A stretch of DNA of 42,720 nt from Parcubacteria group bacterium (GCA_028286465.1 JAQBRN010000027.1:1-42720); one strand, 5' to 3'. Positions 1-8,010 are shown, numbered from the stretch's first letter. Program-made: numbers and translations. The notes: generated by a model from the letters alone, not told the origin.

Positions 1-498
1 GATGATGATCGTCATGCCCTTCGGAGACTTCACCGGAGGAGTAGCGACGTTGTACTCGACGGTGAGGAGTGCAAGGAGGCGATCCATGCGGGTTTTAAGA
101 AAGTTCTGATCCAAATACTTGGCACGGCCGGGGAGGAAGAGGTCGAGTTTCACTCTGTTGCCTTCAGCGAGCCACTCTGAGGCCTTCCTTGCCTTAAGGG
201 AAAGGTCGTTCTCGCCCGTACCGAGCTTCACTTGGATGTTCTTCACTTCGACGGAGTGCGCCTTCTTCTTGGCATCCTTCTGCTTCTTGTTCTCCTCGTA
301 CATGTACTTGCCGACGTCTGTGATCTTGCAGACGGGGGGAACGGCATTCGGCGAGATCTCGATAAGGTCTAACCCGAGTTCATCGGCCTTCTTCAGAGCC
401 TCTTCGAGGGTAATGACTCCGTAATTTTCTCCGGCAGGACCGATAACGCGAAGTTCGCGTGAGCGGATCTGATGATTAGTGCGAGGGGTGATAGCCAA
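1..498 (-). CDS. infC: translation initiation factor IF-3, C-terminal end beyond the left edge
   Basis: IF-3 binds the 30S subunit, keeps it apart from 50S and proofreads the initiator tRNA-start codon pair. The minus frame, absent from the ORF track, reads TNHQIRSRELRVIGPAGENY, then an N-domain ending ISPNAVPPVCKI, a Lys-rich linker (YMYEENKKQKDAKKK) and a C-domain with VKNIQVKLG, the usual IF-3 order. The 166 codons present are nearly full length. No ATG lies between the in-frame TAG just upstream and the conserved start of the protein; TTG at 498 is my choice, with ATC or ATA (both inside the same open stretch) as alternatives. A rare start is typical of infC, which in E. coli autoregulates through AUU. 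A TATACT lies about 17 nt upstream. Family call firm, start uncertain. Confidence 0.93.
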   Translation of the reverse strand, partial: MAITPRTNHQIRSRELRVIGPAGENYGVITLEEALKKADELGLDLIEISPNAVPPVCKITDVGKYMYEENKKQKDAKKKAHSVEVKNIQVKLGTGENDLSLKARKASEWLAEGNRVKLDLFLPGRAKYLDQNFLKTRMDRLLALLTVEYNVATPPVKSPKGMTIII

Positions 499-543
499 TT
501 CGTTTCGTTTTATCTAGTATATCATAAGGTAGACGTAATTCAT

Positions 544-1248
544 ATGACTATTCTTGCCATCTTTACAGCGTTCCTCGGAGGCCTCGTATCCTTCCTTTCG
601 CCGTGCGTGCTGCCGATCATTCCGGGGTTTCTGGCGTACCTCGCGGGTTCGGGCACCAAAGGTGAGGTGAAGAGGAAGGACGTCTTTATGTCGAGCGTCT
701 ATTTCGTCCTTGGGTTCGCACTTGTCTTCGCTTTGCTTGGAGTGATCCTGAATCAGGTCTTGGGATCGACGGCCTTCGCCATTCAGATCTGGCTTTCGAG
801 GATCGGAGGGGTCATTATCATTTTCTTCGGCCTCTATTTGGTCGGACTTATCTCGCTGCCGTTTCTCGACAAGGAATACAAGTTCAAGACGAGTACGAAG
901 TTCTCCTCGCGGCATCTGACCTCGTTCCTTTTCGGTCTTGCTTTCGCGGCCGGATGGACGCCATGCGTGGGTCCGGTGCTCGGCGTGATTATCGGGCTTG
1001 CCGTGTCGTCACCGGGGAGCGCGTTCCTGCTTTTCCTTTCGTATGCTGTCGGGCTCGGGATACCGTTTCTCCTGGTAGGGGCGTTCGCTGCCCAAGCAAG
1101 CACGTTCATCGCGAAGTATGAGAGGATAGCTTCATATATAAATAAGATCTTCGGCGTCATTCTCATCGTTCTTGGCATTCTTGTCTTTACCGGGACGCTT
1201 GCTTCCATCGCAAGTTTCGATTTCCTTAACAGATTTATCACACGTTAA
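544..1248 (+). CDS. ccdA: CcdA/DsbD-type membrane thiol-disulfide transporter
   Basis: A 234-aa inner-membrane protein that passes reducing equivalents from cytoplasmic thioredoxin to extracytoplasmic thiol proteins. It has about six hydrophobic segments. The two redox cysteines sit in the family motifs LSPCVLP (TM1) and GWTPCVGP (TM4). The ORF-track start at 472 overlaps infC and adds a non-membrane leader; ATG 544 puts TM1 at the N-terminus. Its stop overlaps the next start (TAATG), so it is probably translationally coupled to the thioredoxin-like partner, as in DipZ-type systems where both parts form one polypeptide. It is divergent from infC over about 45 bp, so the promoters must share that gap. 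Confidence 0.92.
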   Translation: MTILAIFTAFLGGLVSFLSPCVLPIIPGFLAYLAGSGTKGEVKRKDVFMSSVYFVLGFALVFALLGVILNQVLGSTAFAIQIWLSRIGGVIIIFFGLYLVGLISLPFLDKEYKFKTSTKFSSRHLTSFLFGLAFAAGWTPCVGPVLGVIIGLAVSSPGSAFLLFLSYAVGLGIPFLLVGAFAAQASTFIAKYERIASYINKIFGVILIVLGILVFTGTLASIASFDFLNRFITR

Positions 1249-2324
1249 TGTCATATTCCCGCACCATCACGCTTGTTGTGGTTCTCGTCATGATCGCCGG
1301 CGCGATCGGCTATATCGAGTCTCATGTGGCCCGGCGCGGCGCCTCGAACATTCCCGCCGTTTCCGTCGTGCCCCGCATTTCGAGCACAGAGAAGGCGAAG
1401 ACCCTCACGCTTGCAAGCGAGCTTGCCGGTCCGACCGGATTCATCAATACGCCGGACAATGCGCCGATAACCTTGGGAAGCTATGTCGGGAACAAGGTCG
1501 TCCTTCTCGATTTCTGGACATACTCGTGCATCAACTGCCAGAGGACATTGCCGTATCTTGAAGCTTGGTACGAGAAGTACAAGGACTATGGTCTCGTCAT
1601 CGTCGGCGTGCATACGCCCGAATTCGATTTTGAAAAGGTCTACGACAATGTGGCTATGGCCGTGAAGAAATACGGATTGACCTATCCGGTCGTCCTCGAT
1701 TCGAACTACGGCACCTGGAATGCATACAACAATCAATACTGGCCTGCGGAGTATCTCATCGACATCGACGGGTACATCGCGGCGCATGACGTCGGGGAAG
1801 GTGATTATGCCGGAAGGGAAGCCGAGATCCAGAAGGCGCTTCAGGAACGATCGGATGTCTTAGGCCTCGGCCTCACTATCCCGGGCGGGACGGTCGATCC
1901 CACGAATGCGGTGAAGGTCATTGATGCCGGAAGCCCCGAGACCTACTTCGGTTCGGCCAGGAATGAATTCCTTTCGAACGGCACGGCGGGGAAGGCCGGG
2001 GTACAAAGCTTTACCCTTCCGGCGACAAGCGACACGAACAAGCTCTACCTCGGCGGTTCGTGGGATATCGAGCCTGAATACGCGACGGCAAATGACGGCG
2101 ATACGATCATGTATACCTATAATTCCAAGGTCATTTACTTCGTCGCCAGTTCTCCGCAGGGCTCGACTTTGACGCTTATCCAAGACGGGAAGACGGTAGG
2201 TACGGTCGATGTGAAGACCGCACAGCTCTACAAGCTCGTCGAGAATCCGACGAGCGGCGTGCACACGCTCGAGATCAAGGTGAAGGGAAGCGGTCTCGAG
2301 GCATTTACCTTTACCTTCGGATAG
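1248..2324 (+). CDS. membrane-anchored thioredoxin-like protein, DipZ-type C-terminal half
   Basis: A 358-aa protein with an N-terminal signal anchor (residues about 7-25), a TlpA/redoxin-like domain (about 60-205) and a C-terminal beta-rich domain (about 220-358). The active site is WTYSCINCQRTLPYL, a CxxC with INC in place of the usual GPC, typical of the DipZ branch. The segment NQYWPAEYLID is the cis-Pro side of the fold, and the C-terminal part resembles the DipZ 'thioredoxin-like C-terminal' domain. It overlaps ccdA by one base, so together they probably form a split DipZ that reduces or isomerises disulfides outside the membrane. Substrates cannot be read from the sequence. Confidence 0.88.
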   Translation: MSYSRTITLVVVLVMIAGAIGYIESHVARRGASNIPAVSVVPRISSTEKAKTLTLASELAGPTGFINTPDNAPITLGSYVGNKVVLLDFWTYSCINCQRTLPYLEAWYEKYKDYGLVIVGVHTPEFDFEKVYDNVAMAVKKYGLTYPVVLDSNYGTWNAYNNQYWPAEYLIDIDGYIAAHDVGEGDYAGREAEIQKALQERSDVLGLGLTIPGGTVDPTNAVKVIDAGSPETYFGSARNEFLSNGTAGKAGVQSFTLPATSDTNKLYLGGSWDIEPEYATANDGDTIMYTYNSKVIYFVASSPQGSTLTLIQDGKTVGTVDVKTAQLYKLVENPTSGVHTLEIKVKGSGLEAFTFTFG

Positions 2325-2340
2325 GTGCTAGAATTTGCCT

Positions 2341-2796
2341 ATGGAATACAGACATCATCCGCCGACGCTTGAAGAATTGAAGCTTGCAAGGAAGCCCGTG
2401 AAGAATGTCCGGAAAGAACTTCGCGATTCGCTCTCTCCGCTCGAGCACTTCGCGGTCTTCATGACCCGGAAGGTGGGCTCGATGGGATTTTTCCTTACGC
2501 TTTTCACATGGACGGCCTTGTGGCTCGGATGGAATATCCTCTCGCCTGCGAAGTATCACTTCGACCCGGCTCCGGCCTTCGTCATTTGGCTCTTCACCTC
2601 AAATATCATTCAGCTTATCCTCCTTCCGCTCATTATGGTCGGACAAAACATCGAATCTCGCGCTGCGGATAAACGCGCCCAAGAAGATTTCGAAGTCAAT
2701 CAGAAAGCCGAAAGGGAAGTAGGCGCTATTCTCGAACACTTGGAAAACCAGAACGAACTTCTGATGGAGCTTGTCCACAAGATCGATAGAAATTAG
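2341..2796 (+). CDS. DUF1003 family membrane protein
   Basis: 151 aa. Two central hydrophobic helices (about 45-70 and 80-100) are followed by a charged, probably coiled-coil tail (ESRAADKRAQEDFEVNQKAE), the DUF1003 pattern; the function is unknown. The ORF track starts two codons earlier, but an extended -10 (TGC-TAGAAT, 2326-2334) ends 6 nt before ATG 2341, which would put transcription at the A of the ATG. There is no SD. I read it as leaderless. It converges with the phospholipase D-like gene; TTAATATTGCTT occurs twice in the short gap, once overlapping that gene's 3' end. Confidence 0.85.
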   Translation: MEYRHHPPTLEELKLARKPVKNVRKELRDSLSPLEHFAVFMTRKVGSMGFFLTLFTWTALWLGWNILSPAKYHFDPAPAFVIWLFTSNIIQLILLPLIMVGQNIESRAADKRAQEDFEVNQKAEREVGAILEHLENQNELLMELVHKIDRN

Positions 2797-2824
2797 CTTT
2801 CCACATTAATATTGCTTTTCTGTT

Positions 2825-4174
2825 TTAATATTGCTTCGCAAAGAGCCTCGAGATGCGACCGAAGAATCTCGTGACGATATTCGTCTGGTACGAGCCTTTC
2901 TTGATCTCGACCGAGCGCGACTTGTCGAGTGCGAATTGCGTTTCGAGGTCCTGCGCAAGCCTCGTGTCTTCGACGGCCATTACCCCTTCGATATTGAGAG
3001 TCGAGGAACGGTTGTCGAGATTGGCGCTGCCTATAATGCTCCATGTTCCGTCTGCGGTCAGGATTTTCGAATGAAGGTGCGCCGGCTGGTATTCGTAGAT
3101 ACGGATCCCGGCATCGAGTAACTGATTGTAGAACGAGCGGCTGGCCGCCTGGACGATCCGCGAGTCGACATACGGTCCGGGCACGACGATCTCGACATCG
3201 ACTCCGGAGCGGGCCTTCTCTTCGAGCGCTTTGAGCATGTTGTCGTCGGGCAGGAGATACGGCGTTTCCATATAAATATGATCCCGGGCGCCCGACGCCG
3301 AAAGCCAGAGAAGCTGTGACAGATTCTTTTCGAGATCGGGAGTCGGAGAGTGAAAGAGGGGGACGAAGCAGGAGCCCGTGCACGGAAGCGTTGCAGTCGT
3401 GGCCGGTGCACTCTCCGGATAAAAGGCCGCACCCGAGAGAATCTCGCCGTTGGTTTGGCGCCACAGGCTGTTGAACATGTCCTGGATGCTTTGAGCTCCG
3501 AGCCCGCCCATTTTGAACATCACGTCTCTCCATTCTTCGGGCTTCGTTCCATCGCCGAGCCAGCCGTCGTCGAAGGCCATTCCTCCGATATAGCCGACCT
3601 TGCCGTCGATGACCATGGCGCGGACGTGCGAGCGCTTGTTGCCTCGGAGGATCGTACGAAGATTCCAGAGCGAACGGAAGATCTCCACCTTCCCGCCGGC
3701 TTTCTTTAAAGCATTGATCCTATCTTCTGGATTTCCGATCGAGCCCTTGCCGTCCATCAGAATGCGCACTTCGACTCCGGCCCGAGCGCGTTCCGTCAGC
3801 GCATCAAGAATGTCACCGAGCATCTTCCCATCTTTCCAGATATAGTCGGTCACGGTGATCGATTGCCGTGCGCTCTTTATCTCGCCGAGGAAATCCGGCA
3901 GGAATTCGTCGCCATTATTCAAAACAGCGATTCCATCCGGGGGAAGAGGGAGCATCGGAGAACCCGCGACGCTTGCAACAGCCGTTCTGAATTTGGACGT
4001 TCCTATGGCGAGAGGTACGCTCGATCGTGTCTCGACGTTCACGTCGCTCCAGGAGGTGAAGTAGACAATGACAGTGAGGGTAATGGCCAAGACGCCTATG
4101 ATAATGAGTGTGGTAATGAGCATAGGGTGGTCTTTGCTGTAGGCGCGGAGCTGTTTGAAATACTTCCTTTTCAT
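2825..4174 (-). CDS. phospholipase D / cardiolipin synthase-like protein
   Basis: 449 aa with an N-terminal membrane anchor (about 17-40) and two PLD half-domains, probably making cardiolipin or another phospholipid by phosphatidyl transfer at the membrane. The second catalytic motif is canonical (HSKILTAD, then GSANLDNRS). The first reads HVRAMVIDGKVGYIGG: the His and Asp are kept but the motif Lys is Arg, unusual for an HKD enzyme. Other family blocks are seen (ITVTDYIWKDGK, ETPYLLPDD, VDVEIVVPGP). A cysteine pair (CTGSC) lies between the halves. No clear SD precedes ATG 4174. The fold is firm; the reaction is less so because of the altered first motif. Confidence 0.85.
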   Translation of the reverse strand: MKRKYFKQLRAYSKDHPMLITTLIIIGVLAITLTVIVYFTSWSDVNVETRSSVPLAIGTSKFRTAVASVAGSPMLPLPPDGIAVLNNGDEFLPDFLGEIKSARQSITVTDYIWKDGKMLGDILDALTERARAGVEVRILMDGKGSIGNPEDRINALKKAGGKVEIFRSLWNLRTILRGNKRSHVRAMVIDGKVGYIGGMAFDDGWLGDGTKPEEWRDVMFKMGGLGAQSIQDMFNSLWRQTNGEILSGAAFYPESAPATTATLPCTGSCFVPLFHSPTPDLEKNLSQLLWLSASGARDHIYMETPYLLPDDNMLKALEEKARSGVDVEIVVPGPYVDSRIVQAASRSFYNQLLDAGIRIYEYQPAHLHSKILTADGTWSIIGSANLDNRSSTLNIEGVMAVEDTRLAQDLETQFALDKSRSVEIKKGSYQTNIVTRFFGRISRLFAKQY

Positions 4175-4226
4175 ACCCGTGGTCTTGTCTTACATAGGAC
4201 GAAGCTCGAGAGTCTTCTTGTCCAAA

Positions 4227-4251
4227 TAAAAAACCGCCCTGTGGAGAGCGG
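4227..4251 (-). terminator. terminator of the MESH1-like gene
   Basis: CCGC...GCGG hairpin followed on the minus strand by TTTTTTATTT. The stem abuts the TAG stop codon at 4252-4254. Confidence 0.75.
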
Positions 4252-4965
4252 CTAGAACTGCACGGTCAAAGCGATCTTTTTGCATTCCGGGCAGTTCATG
4301 AGCGAAGTCTGGCCCGCAAGAACCGGCTTGTGTCCGAGGGGCCACTTGCTGGGTTCGGCGTCGGTGAATCCGCAGAGTACGCCGAGATGCGTCATGCCGT
4401 GGTAGAGGCCGTACTTCGAAAAGGCCTTTCGGTAGCTTTCGAAGAATTGGAATTCGAGATCATGGCAGGCGCCCATGCATGAATCGACGATGAGTCCGGC
4501 GCCCTCGATGTACTCGAGGCATTTTCGCGTGCTCCAGCCTTCCGGCGGGTCTTCGGCGACTGATCGTAGATTCGAATCCTGGTCGCCGATCTTCACCATC
4601 TTCACGCTTCGCGATTTATCGCGGATGCGTTCGGCCTGTTTCTTTTTCCTTTCGAATGTGGGCAGGCCTATGAAGCTCGGCGGATCGGTCAGGCCGTCGA
4701 CGATGTTGCCAATTTCTTGCCCGAAACCATGTACGATGTCGGCAAGAGTTCTGCTCGTATCTTCGACCACGTCGTGGAGGTAACCAGCGCTCACTTCAAT
4801 GGCGCTGCCGCCGGCATCGCGCACGAGCGTGGCTACTTCTATGGCATGGTTGATCTTCAGCTCGCGCGACTTGTTCAGCCGTCGCTGCCCATTGAGTGCC
4901 GTGGTCGCATAGGCGAGAGCCTTCGCGATCCGCTCCTCTTCTTCCATGGTGAACATCTTTCTCAT
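4252..4965 (-). CDS. MESH1-like alarmone hydrolase (HD domain)
   Basis: 237 aa. An HD-domain protein resembling the hydrolase half of RelA/SpoT and particularly stand-alone MESH1-type enzymes, which remove the 3'-diphosphate from (p)ppGpp. Metal-site elements are visible: NHAIEVA, GYLHDVVEDT (HD) and KIGDQDSNLRSV (distal Asp). The stretch PPEGWSTRKCLEYIE matches the MESH1-specific region. There is no synthetase or TGS/ACT domain. A C-terminal extension of about 50 aa carries CPECKK. The start is at MRKMFT because AGAGGAGAG lies just upstream; the ORF-track start 14 codons earlier has no SD. Own promoter (TTGACA-17-CATTGT) and terminator. Fold firm; substrate inferred from family resemblance. 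Confidence 0.82.
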   Translation of the reverse strand: MRKMFTMEEEERIAKALAYATTALNGQRRLNKSRELKINHAIEVATLVRDAGGSAIEVSAGYLHDVVEDTSRTLADIVHGFGQEIGNIVDGLTDPPSFIGLPTFERKKKQAERIRDKSRSVKMVKIGDQDSNLRSVAEDPPEGWSTRKCLEYIEGAGLIVDSCMGACHDLEFQFFESYRKAFSKYGLYHGMTHLGVLCGFTDAEPSKWPLGHKPVLAGQTSLMNCPECKKIALTVQF

Positions 4966-5003
4966 GCCACTCTCCTCTGTGAACTGTACGAATATCTTTC
5001 GGT

Positions 5004-5032
5004 ACAATGCTGGAATTAAGGTGGATTGTCAA
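5004..5032 (-). promoter_or_regulatory. promoter of the MESH1-like gene
   Basis: On the minus strand TTGACA (5032-5027), a 17-nt spacer and CATTGT (5009-5004). It lies right after the terminator of the upstream gene. Confidence 0.6.
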
Positions 5033-5056
5033 ATAAAAAACCGCACACAAATGCGG
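5031..5056 (-). terminator. terminator of the 269-aa unknown gene
   Basis: CCGCA/TGCGG hairpin (5041-5056) followed on the minus strand by TTTTTTATTT, nine bases after the stop codon. Confidence 0.75.
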
Positions 5057-5064
5057 TTATGTAC

Positions 5065-5874
5065 TTACACGATGCGTACAGGTGGAGCGAGCCGGGTGAT
5101 TCCCCAGTACTCGAGCATCTTCGGTTCCTGAATCCCGAAGTCGCCATTTGGCATCCTACCGTGCAACTCCGCCCCATAGACCTGTTCCGGCAGGAGACGC
5201 AAGACGTCCATTGGGATCATGCCGCGTTCCCGATAGCGTACCTGCTTGCCGCCTCTCATGTTATCGGAAGCAAGGAAGAGCCAGTGGTCGACATCAACCG
5301 GCACGCCGAGGGTTGGAACTCCGCCGGTGTGGCAATCGATGCCGGGCAAGCGATAGTTTTCTGTGCAATTCGCCGGATACCAGAGCATGATCGGCTCAGC
5401 CTGGCTCATGAAGCGGCTATTGAAGCAGCAGAGAGCCACAGCGAAATCCGGATACGCGTTCTCGTAGAAGTCGAAGAGCGCCGGATTGAGCATCGGACGC
5501 TTCGCTTCCGGGACGCGGTTGAGAGCTGCGGGTATGTCGGATGCGGACTTCGCGAGGACGACGGTATACATGCCGACGTCAAAGACTTGAACGCTCCCCA
5601 CACTCTTCGGCGCCGAGCGAAGCGCTCCGCGGTTGCGCGGCGTGTGAGCGTCCACCATGTCGTCGAGGATGTGCGGGAAGCGGCTCGTATCCACGAAGTT
5701 CTCCTGACCGATATCCTGCGTCGGGATGTGGAGCAGCATCGCATTCGGACCGGCGAAACTCACTGCTGTGTTCTGATACATGAGCACGTGGACCTGGCCG
5801 AGGCCGGGGACATTCGTGTCATTGAGGCAGATGCGCGTGCCTTTGAAGTCGGCTTTGGCCATCGAAACACACAT
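5065..5874 (-). CDS. uncharacterised 269-aa protein
   Basis: I do not recognise the family. It begins MCVSMAKADFKGTRI and appears globular and soluble, with no signal peptide or membrane segment. Distinct pieces are QNTAVSFAGPNAMLLHIP, DTSRFPHILDDM and a Cys/Trp-rich centre (LCCFN, LWYPANCTEN, DCHTGG). The ORF-track start adds a hydrophobic leader that is really the promoter and 5' UTR; GGAGGA seven bases upstream fixes the start at 5874. It has its own promoter (TTGACT-17-CATTAT) and terminator. The opposite-strand 304-aa ORF over the same region has no such signals and is a shadow. It lies between an alarmone hydrolase and a PP2C phosphatase, but no functional link is shown. Confidence 0.8.
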   Translation of the reverse strand: MCVSMAKADFKGTRICLNDTNVPGLGQVHVLMYQNTAVSFAGPNAMLLHIPTQDIGQENFVDTSRFPHILDDMVDAHTPRNRGALRSAPKSVGSVQVFDVGMYTVVLAKSASDIPAALNRVPEAKRPMLNPALFDFYENAYPDFAVALCCFNSRFMSQAEPIMLWYPANCTENYRLPGIDCHTGGVPTLGVPVDVDHWLFLASDNMRGGKQVRYRERGMIPMDVLRLLPEQVYGAELHGRMPNGDFGIQEPKMLEYWGITRLAPPVRIV

Positions 5875-5917
5875 GGGACGTCCTCCGAAAGGGAAGTAAG
5901 GAACAGCAACTGCCAGG

Positions 5918-5946
5918 ATAATGACATTAAAAATAACTAGAGTCAA
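5918..5946 (-). promoter_or_regulatory. promoter of the 269-aa unknown gene
   Basis: On the minus strand TTGACT (5946-5941), 17 nt, CATTAT (5923-5918), the same style as the MESH1-like gene promoter. Confidence 0.6.
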
Positions 5947-5976
5947 ATAAAAACGCAGAGACTAGGTCTCTGCGTT
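5945..5976 (-). terminator. terminator with the PP2C stop codon in its loop
   Basis: CGCAGAGAC/GTCTCTGCG stem with loop TAG, followed on the minus strand by TTTTTATTTG. The three loop bases are the stop codon of the PP2C gene, so one stem arm is coding sequence. Confidence 0.8.
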
Positions 5977-6717
5977 CGGAAGGAAGGATTTCCATAAAAG
6001 GACCGTGGCGTTGTCCGGAAGAGGTTTCCTGGCTCGGCGTTTGAGGATCTTCTCCGCATCGAGAGTCTTCCGCTGTCGCCGAAGGCCTTTGATAAATCCT
6101 TCGGCATCCTCATCGCAGGAATCAATGACGCCGTCCGTGCACACCATGACCCATCGAGGATTCTTCACGGTCTGGATCTCCGGTTCTCTGGAAAGGATGG
6201 GACCCAAGGACCTGTCTCCGAGAGAACGGCTCATTTGCAGGCCACTGTTCCCGAAGAATATGTACCGTCCGTCGCGCTCGGCCCCTCGAGCTTCGGCTGC
6301 TTCGAGTTCGGCTTTGTTGCTCGAGATGTTGTGTATGGGGCCTCGGTGGATCCTTCCTTTGTTGTCGACGATCACGATCGGGGAATCGCCGAGTACCGCA
6401 AGCGTCACTTCGTCCTTGTCTTCGAGAATGCAGGCGATAGAAAGGGTTGAGCCTGCATTGCAGTGCTCGGTGCGTCGGTTGAGCTCTTCGACGATCAATC
6501 GGAGCATGTTCTCGGTGGTTCCTTCTTTCTGGGCGAATCGAGAGACGAGCTCGTCGATGTCTTCGCTGCAGACCTCGGCGACCTCCTTACCGCCATGGCC
6601 GTCCATCAGGGCAAGAATCCATCCTCGGCGCAGCTCTCCATCGAGCTTGATGAATACGGCTCGATCCTCTTGGGCATCTCGGCCGCCCTGCTCACTGGCC
6701 CGACTGACTGTCGACAT
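5962..6717 (-). CDS. PP2C-family (PPM) Ser/Thr protein phosphatase
   Basis: 251 aa, a single catalytic domain. PPM motifs appear in order: GGRDAQEDR, LALMDGHGG (metal-binding Asp-Gly), GSTLSIACI, LAVLGDSPIV, MSRSLGDRSLG, MVCTDGVIDS and DNATVLLW, so the Mn/Mg ligand Asp residues are present. It is expected to be a cytoplasmic phosphoprotein phosphatase; no kinase is in the window. GAGGAG precedes ATG 6717. A weak promoter (TTGCTA-16-TAATGT) can be read upstream on the minus strand. Its stop codon sits in the loop of the terminator. It is part of the minus-strand run of individually promoted genes. Confidence 0.92.
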   Translation of the reverse strand: MSTVSRASEQGGRDAQEDRAVFIKLDGELRRGWILALMDGHGGKEVAEVCSEDIDELVSRFAQKEGTTENMLRLIVEELNRRTEHCNAGSTLSIACILEDKDEVTLAVLGDSPIVIVDNKGRIHRGPIHNISSNKAELEAAEARGAERDGRYIFFGNSGLQMSRSLGDRSLGPILSREPEIQTVKNPRWVMVCTDGVIDSCDEDAEGFIKGLRRQRKTLDAEKILKRRARKPLPDNATVLLWKSFLPNAET

Positions 6718-6820
6718 GATCTCCTCACGGGTGGAATATGTGCTCTAGGAGTACATTACCCCTCAGGCAGTAAATAGCAACTGGCACGAAAATGAGTGTA
6801 AGGTACGTATAGGACAAGTA

Positions 6821-6853
6821 ATAAAAAACCGCAGAGAATATGTATCTCTGCGG
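6821..6853 (-). terminator. terminator of the four-repeat protein gene
   Basis: CCGCAGAGA/TCTCTGCGG stem (6829-6853), followed on the minus strand by TTTTTTATTAC; ten bases after the stop codon. Confidence 0.8.
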
Positions 6854-6862
6854 CTGTGTGTC

Positions 6863-7912
6863 TTACTGCACCAATTCAGGCCGGTCGGCGAAAAGGCCTT
6901 CCAAAACGCTCCCGAAGACGTCGAATCCGAAATCATCTTCGGGCGGATCGATGTCCGGCAGATTCGAGCCATTGATCGACTCGAGGAGACCATCCTGCTC
7001 TTCCTCCTTTACCTGTCCATTCTTGAGAGCGACCCCGAGCAATTCGATGCTTTTCTGCTTCGAAGCGCCGAGCCTGTAGACTCTCTTGCCGTCGGGGCCG
7101 AAGAGGCAGCCATCTCCGTCTTTCGCCGCGAAGGTGAAGGGGCCGAGGTAGGGCGGAGTCTCCGGAAGATCCGAAGCGCGCGCCTGCTCGACCAAGAGAG
7201 ATTCTTCGTCGGTGCTGACGGTGCCTGCCTCGATGTCGGGTGCAAGGACTCGCTTGAGCTGAGAGATGTCGATGATCACGTCGGACACCTGCACGCCGTT
7301 CTTGTTGTAGAGATACCCGTGTGTGAGCTCTACAGGGCAGCCAAGGCAGCGTTCGAACTTCTCGGGCTTCTGCGCTCTCGCGAGATCTTTCTCGAGAGTT
7401 GCATTGAAAGCGGAGAACAGATCTTCCAGGGTGAGATCGGGGTTCTCTTCGGGAATGTCTGCCGACTCGATCTGAGGCAGAAGCGTCTCGCGATCGGCTT
7501 CGCTGAGTTGGCCGTTCGCGATCCAAGCCTCGAGAGCTGCGCGTGCCTCGATTTTCGATTGCCCGAGAATGCGGTGGTCACCGCTGGGCTTGAGGACCAA
7601 GATCGCGAGCTTGTGCTCGCCGACGAAAGTATCCGTGGCGAATTGGTATTCGCCGAGATGCTCGTACTTCTCGGGCAGGCCGCTCACCTTGATGTCCGCG
7701 CGGATCATGCTGATGACCTCGTCCGAAACGATCTCTCGTTCCGTCAAGGCGTCAACGATCGCATTCGCTTCGCACTGGGTTTCGATTTCTGCGGCACCGA
7801 GCGGAATTCCGTCCGAAGAGATGAAGAGTCCCACCGGGGGAGTGTCTCCGTTCAGTTGGAAGGAGATCCGTCCGAGCTTGCTGCGGAAGATGTTCTGTGC
7901 TGGGCGTCGCAT
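6863..7912 (-). CDS. uncharacterised protein with four ~45-residue internal repeats
   Basis: 349 aa, acidic, no signal peptide or membrane segment. Four degenerate repeats are visible. Each has a helix, then a short turn of the type G-x-[VL]-[SK]-x-[EAD], a second helix rich in E/L/I, then [SA]-x-[LI]-P-E or a close variant. Examples are EIVSDEVISMI...VSGLPEKY, GQLSEADRETL...SADIPEEN, GTVSTDEESLL...ASDLPETP and GQVKEEEQDGL...GSNLPDID. A cysteine pair (CLGC) is central. GGAG lies five bases before ATG 7912, with promoter TTGACA-17-TATAGT. I cannot assign a function; a repeat-built binding or scaffold protein is one guess. Confidence 0.78.
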   Translation of the reverse strand: MRRPAQNIFRSKLGRISFQLNGDTPPVGLFISSDGIPLGAAEIETQCEANAIVDALTEREIVSDEVISMIRADIKVSGLPEKYEHLGEYQFATDTFVGEHKLAILVLKPSGDHRILGQSKIEARAALEAWIANGQLSEADRETLLPQIESADIPEENPDLTLEDLFSAFNATLEKDLARAQKPEKFERCLGCPVELTHGYLYNKNGVQVSDVIIDISQLKRVLAPDIEAGTVSTDEESLLVEQARASDLPETPPYLGPFTFAAKDGDGCLFGPDGKRVYRLGASKQKSIELLGVALKNGQVKEEEQDGLLESINGSNLPDIDPPEDDFGFDVFGSVLEGLFADRPELVQ

Positions 7913-7967
7913 GCTTTCTCCATGAGGAGGTGAAGGGTACTGCGGGAATAAATAACAATCCGTCAGT

Positions 7968-7996
7968 ACTATACTTGTTGTTTATGCGTATGTCAA
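7968..7996 (-). promoter_or_regulatory. promoter of the four-repeat protein gene
   Basis: On the minus strand TTGACA (7996-7991), 17 nt, TATAGT (7973-7968): a near-consensus sigma-70-type promoter. Confidence 0.75.
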
Positions 7997-8010
7997 TATA
8001 CGAAGATAAA

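Noticed and set aside
2806-2837. Direct repeat TTAATATTGCTT as an insertion footprint
   Set aside because: Only 12 bp, overlapping the 3' end of one gene and with nothing between the copies; more likely a small local duplication.
5026-5940. 304-aa plus-strand ORF opposite the 269-aa unknown gene
   Set aside because: The minus-strand frame has an SD, a -35/-10 promoter and a terminator; the plus frame has none and covers the promoter and terminator region.
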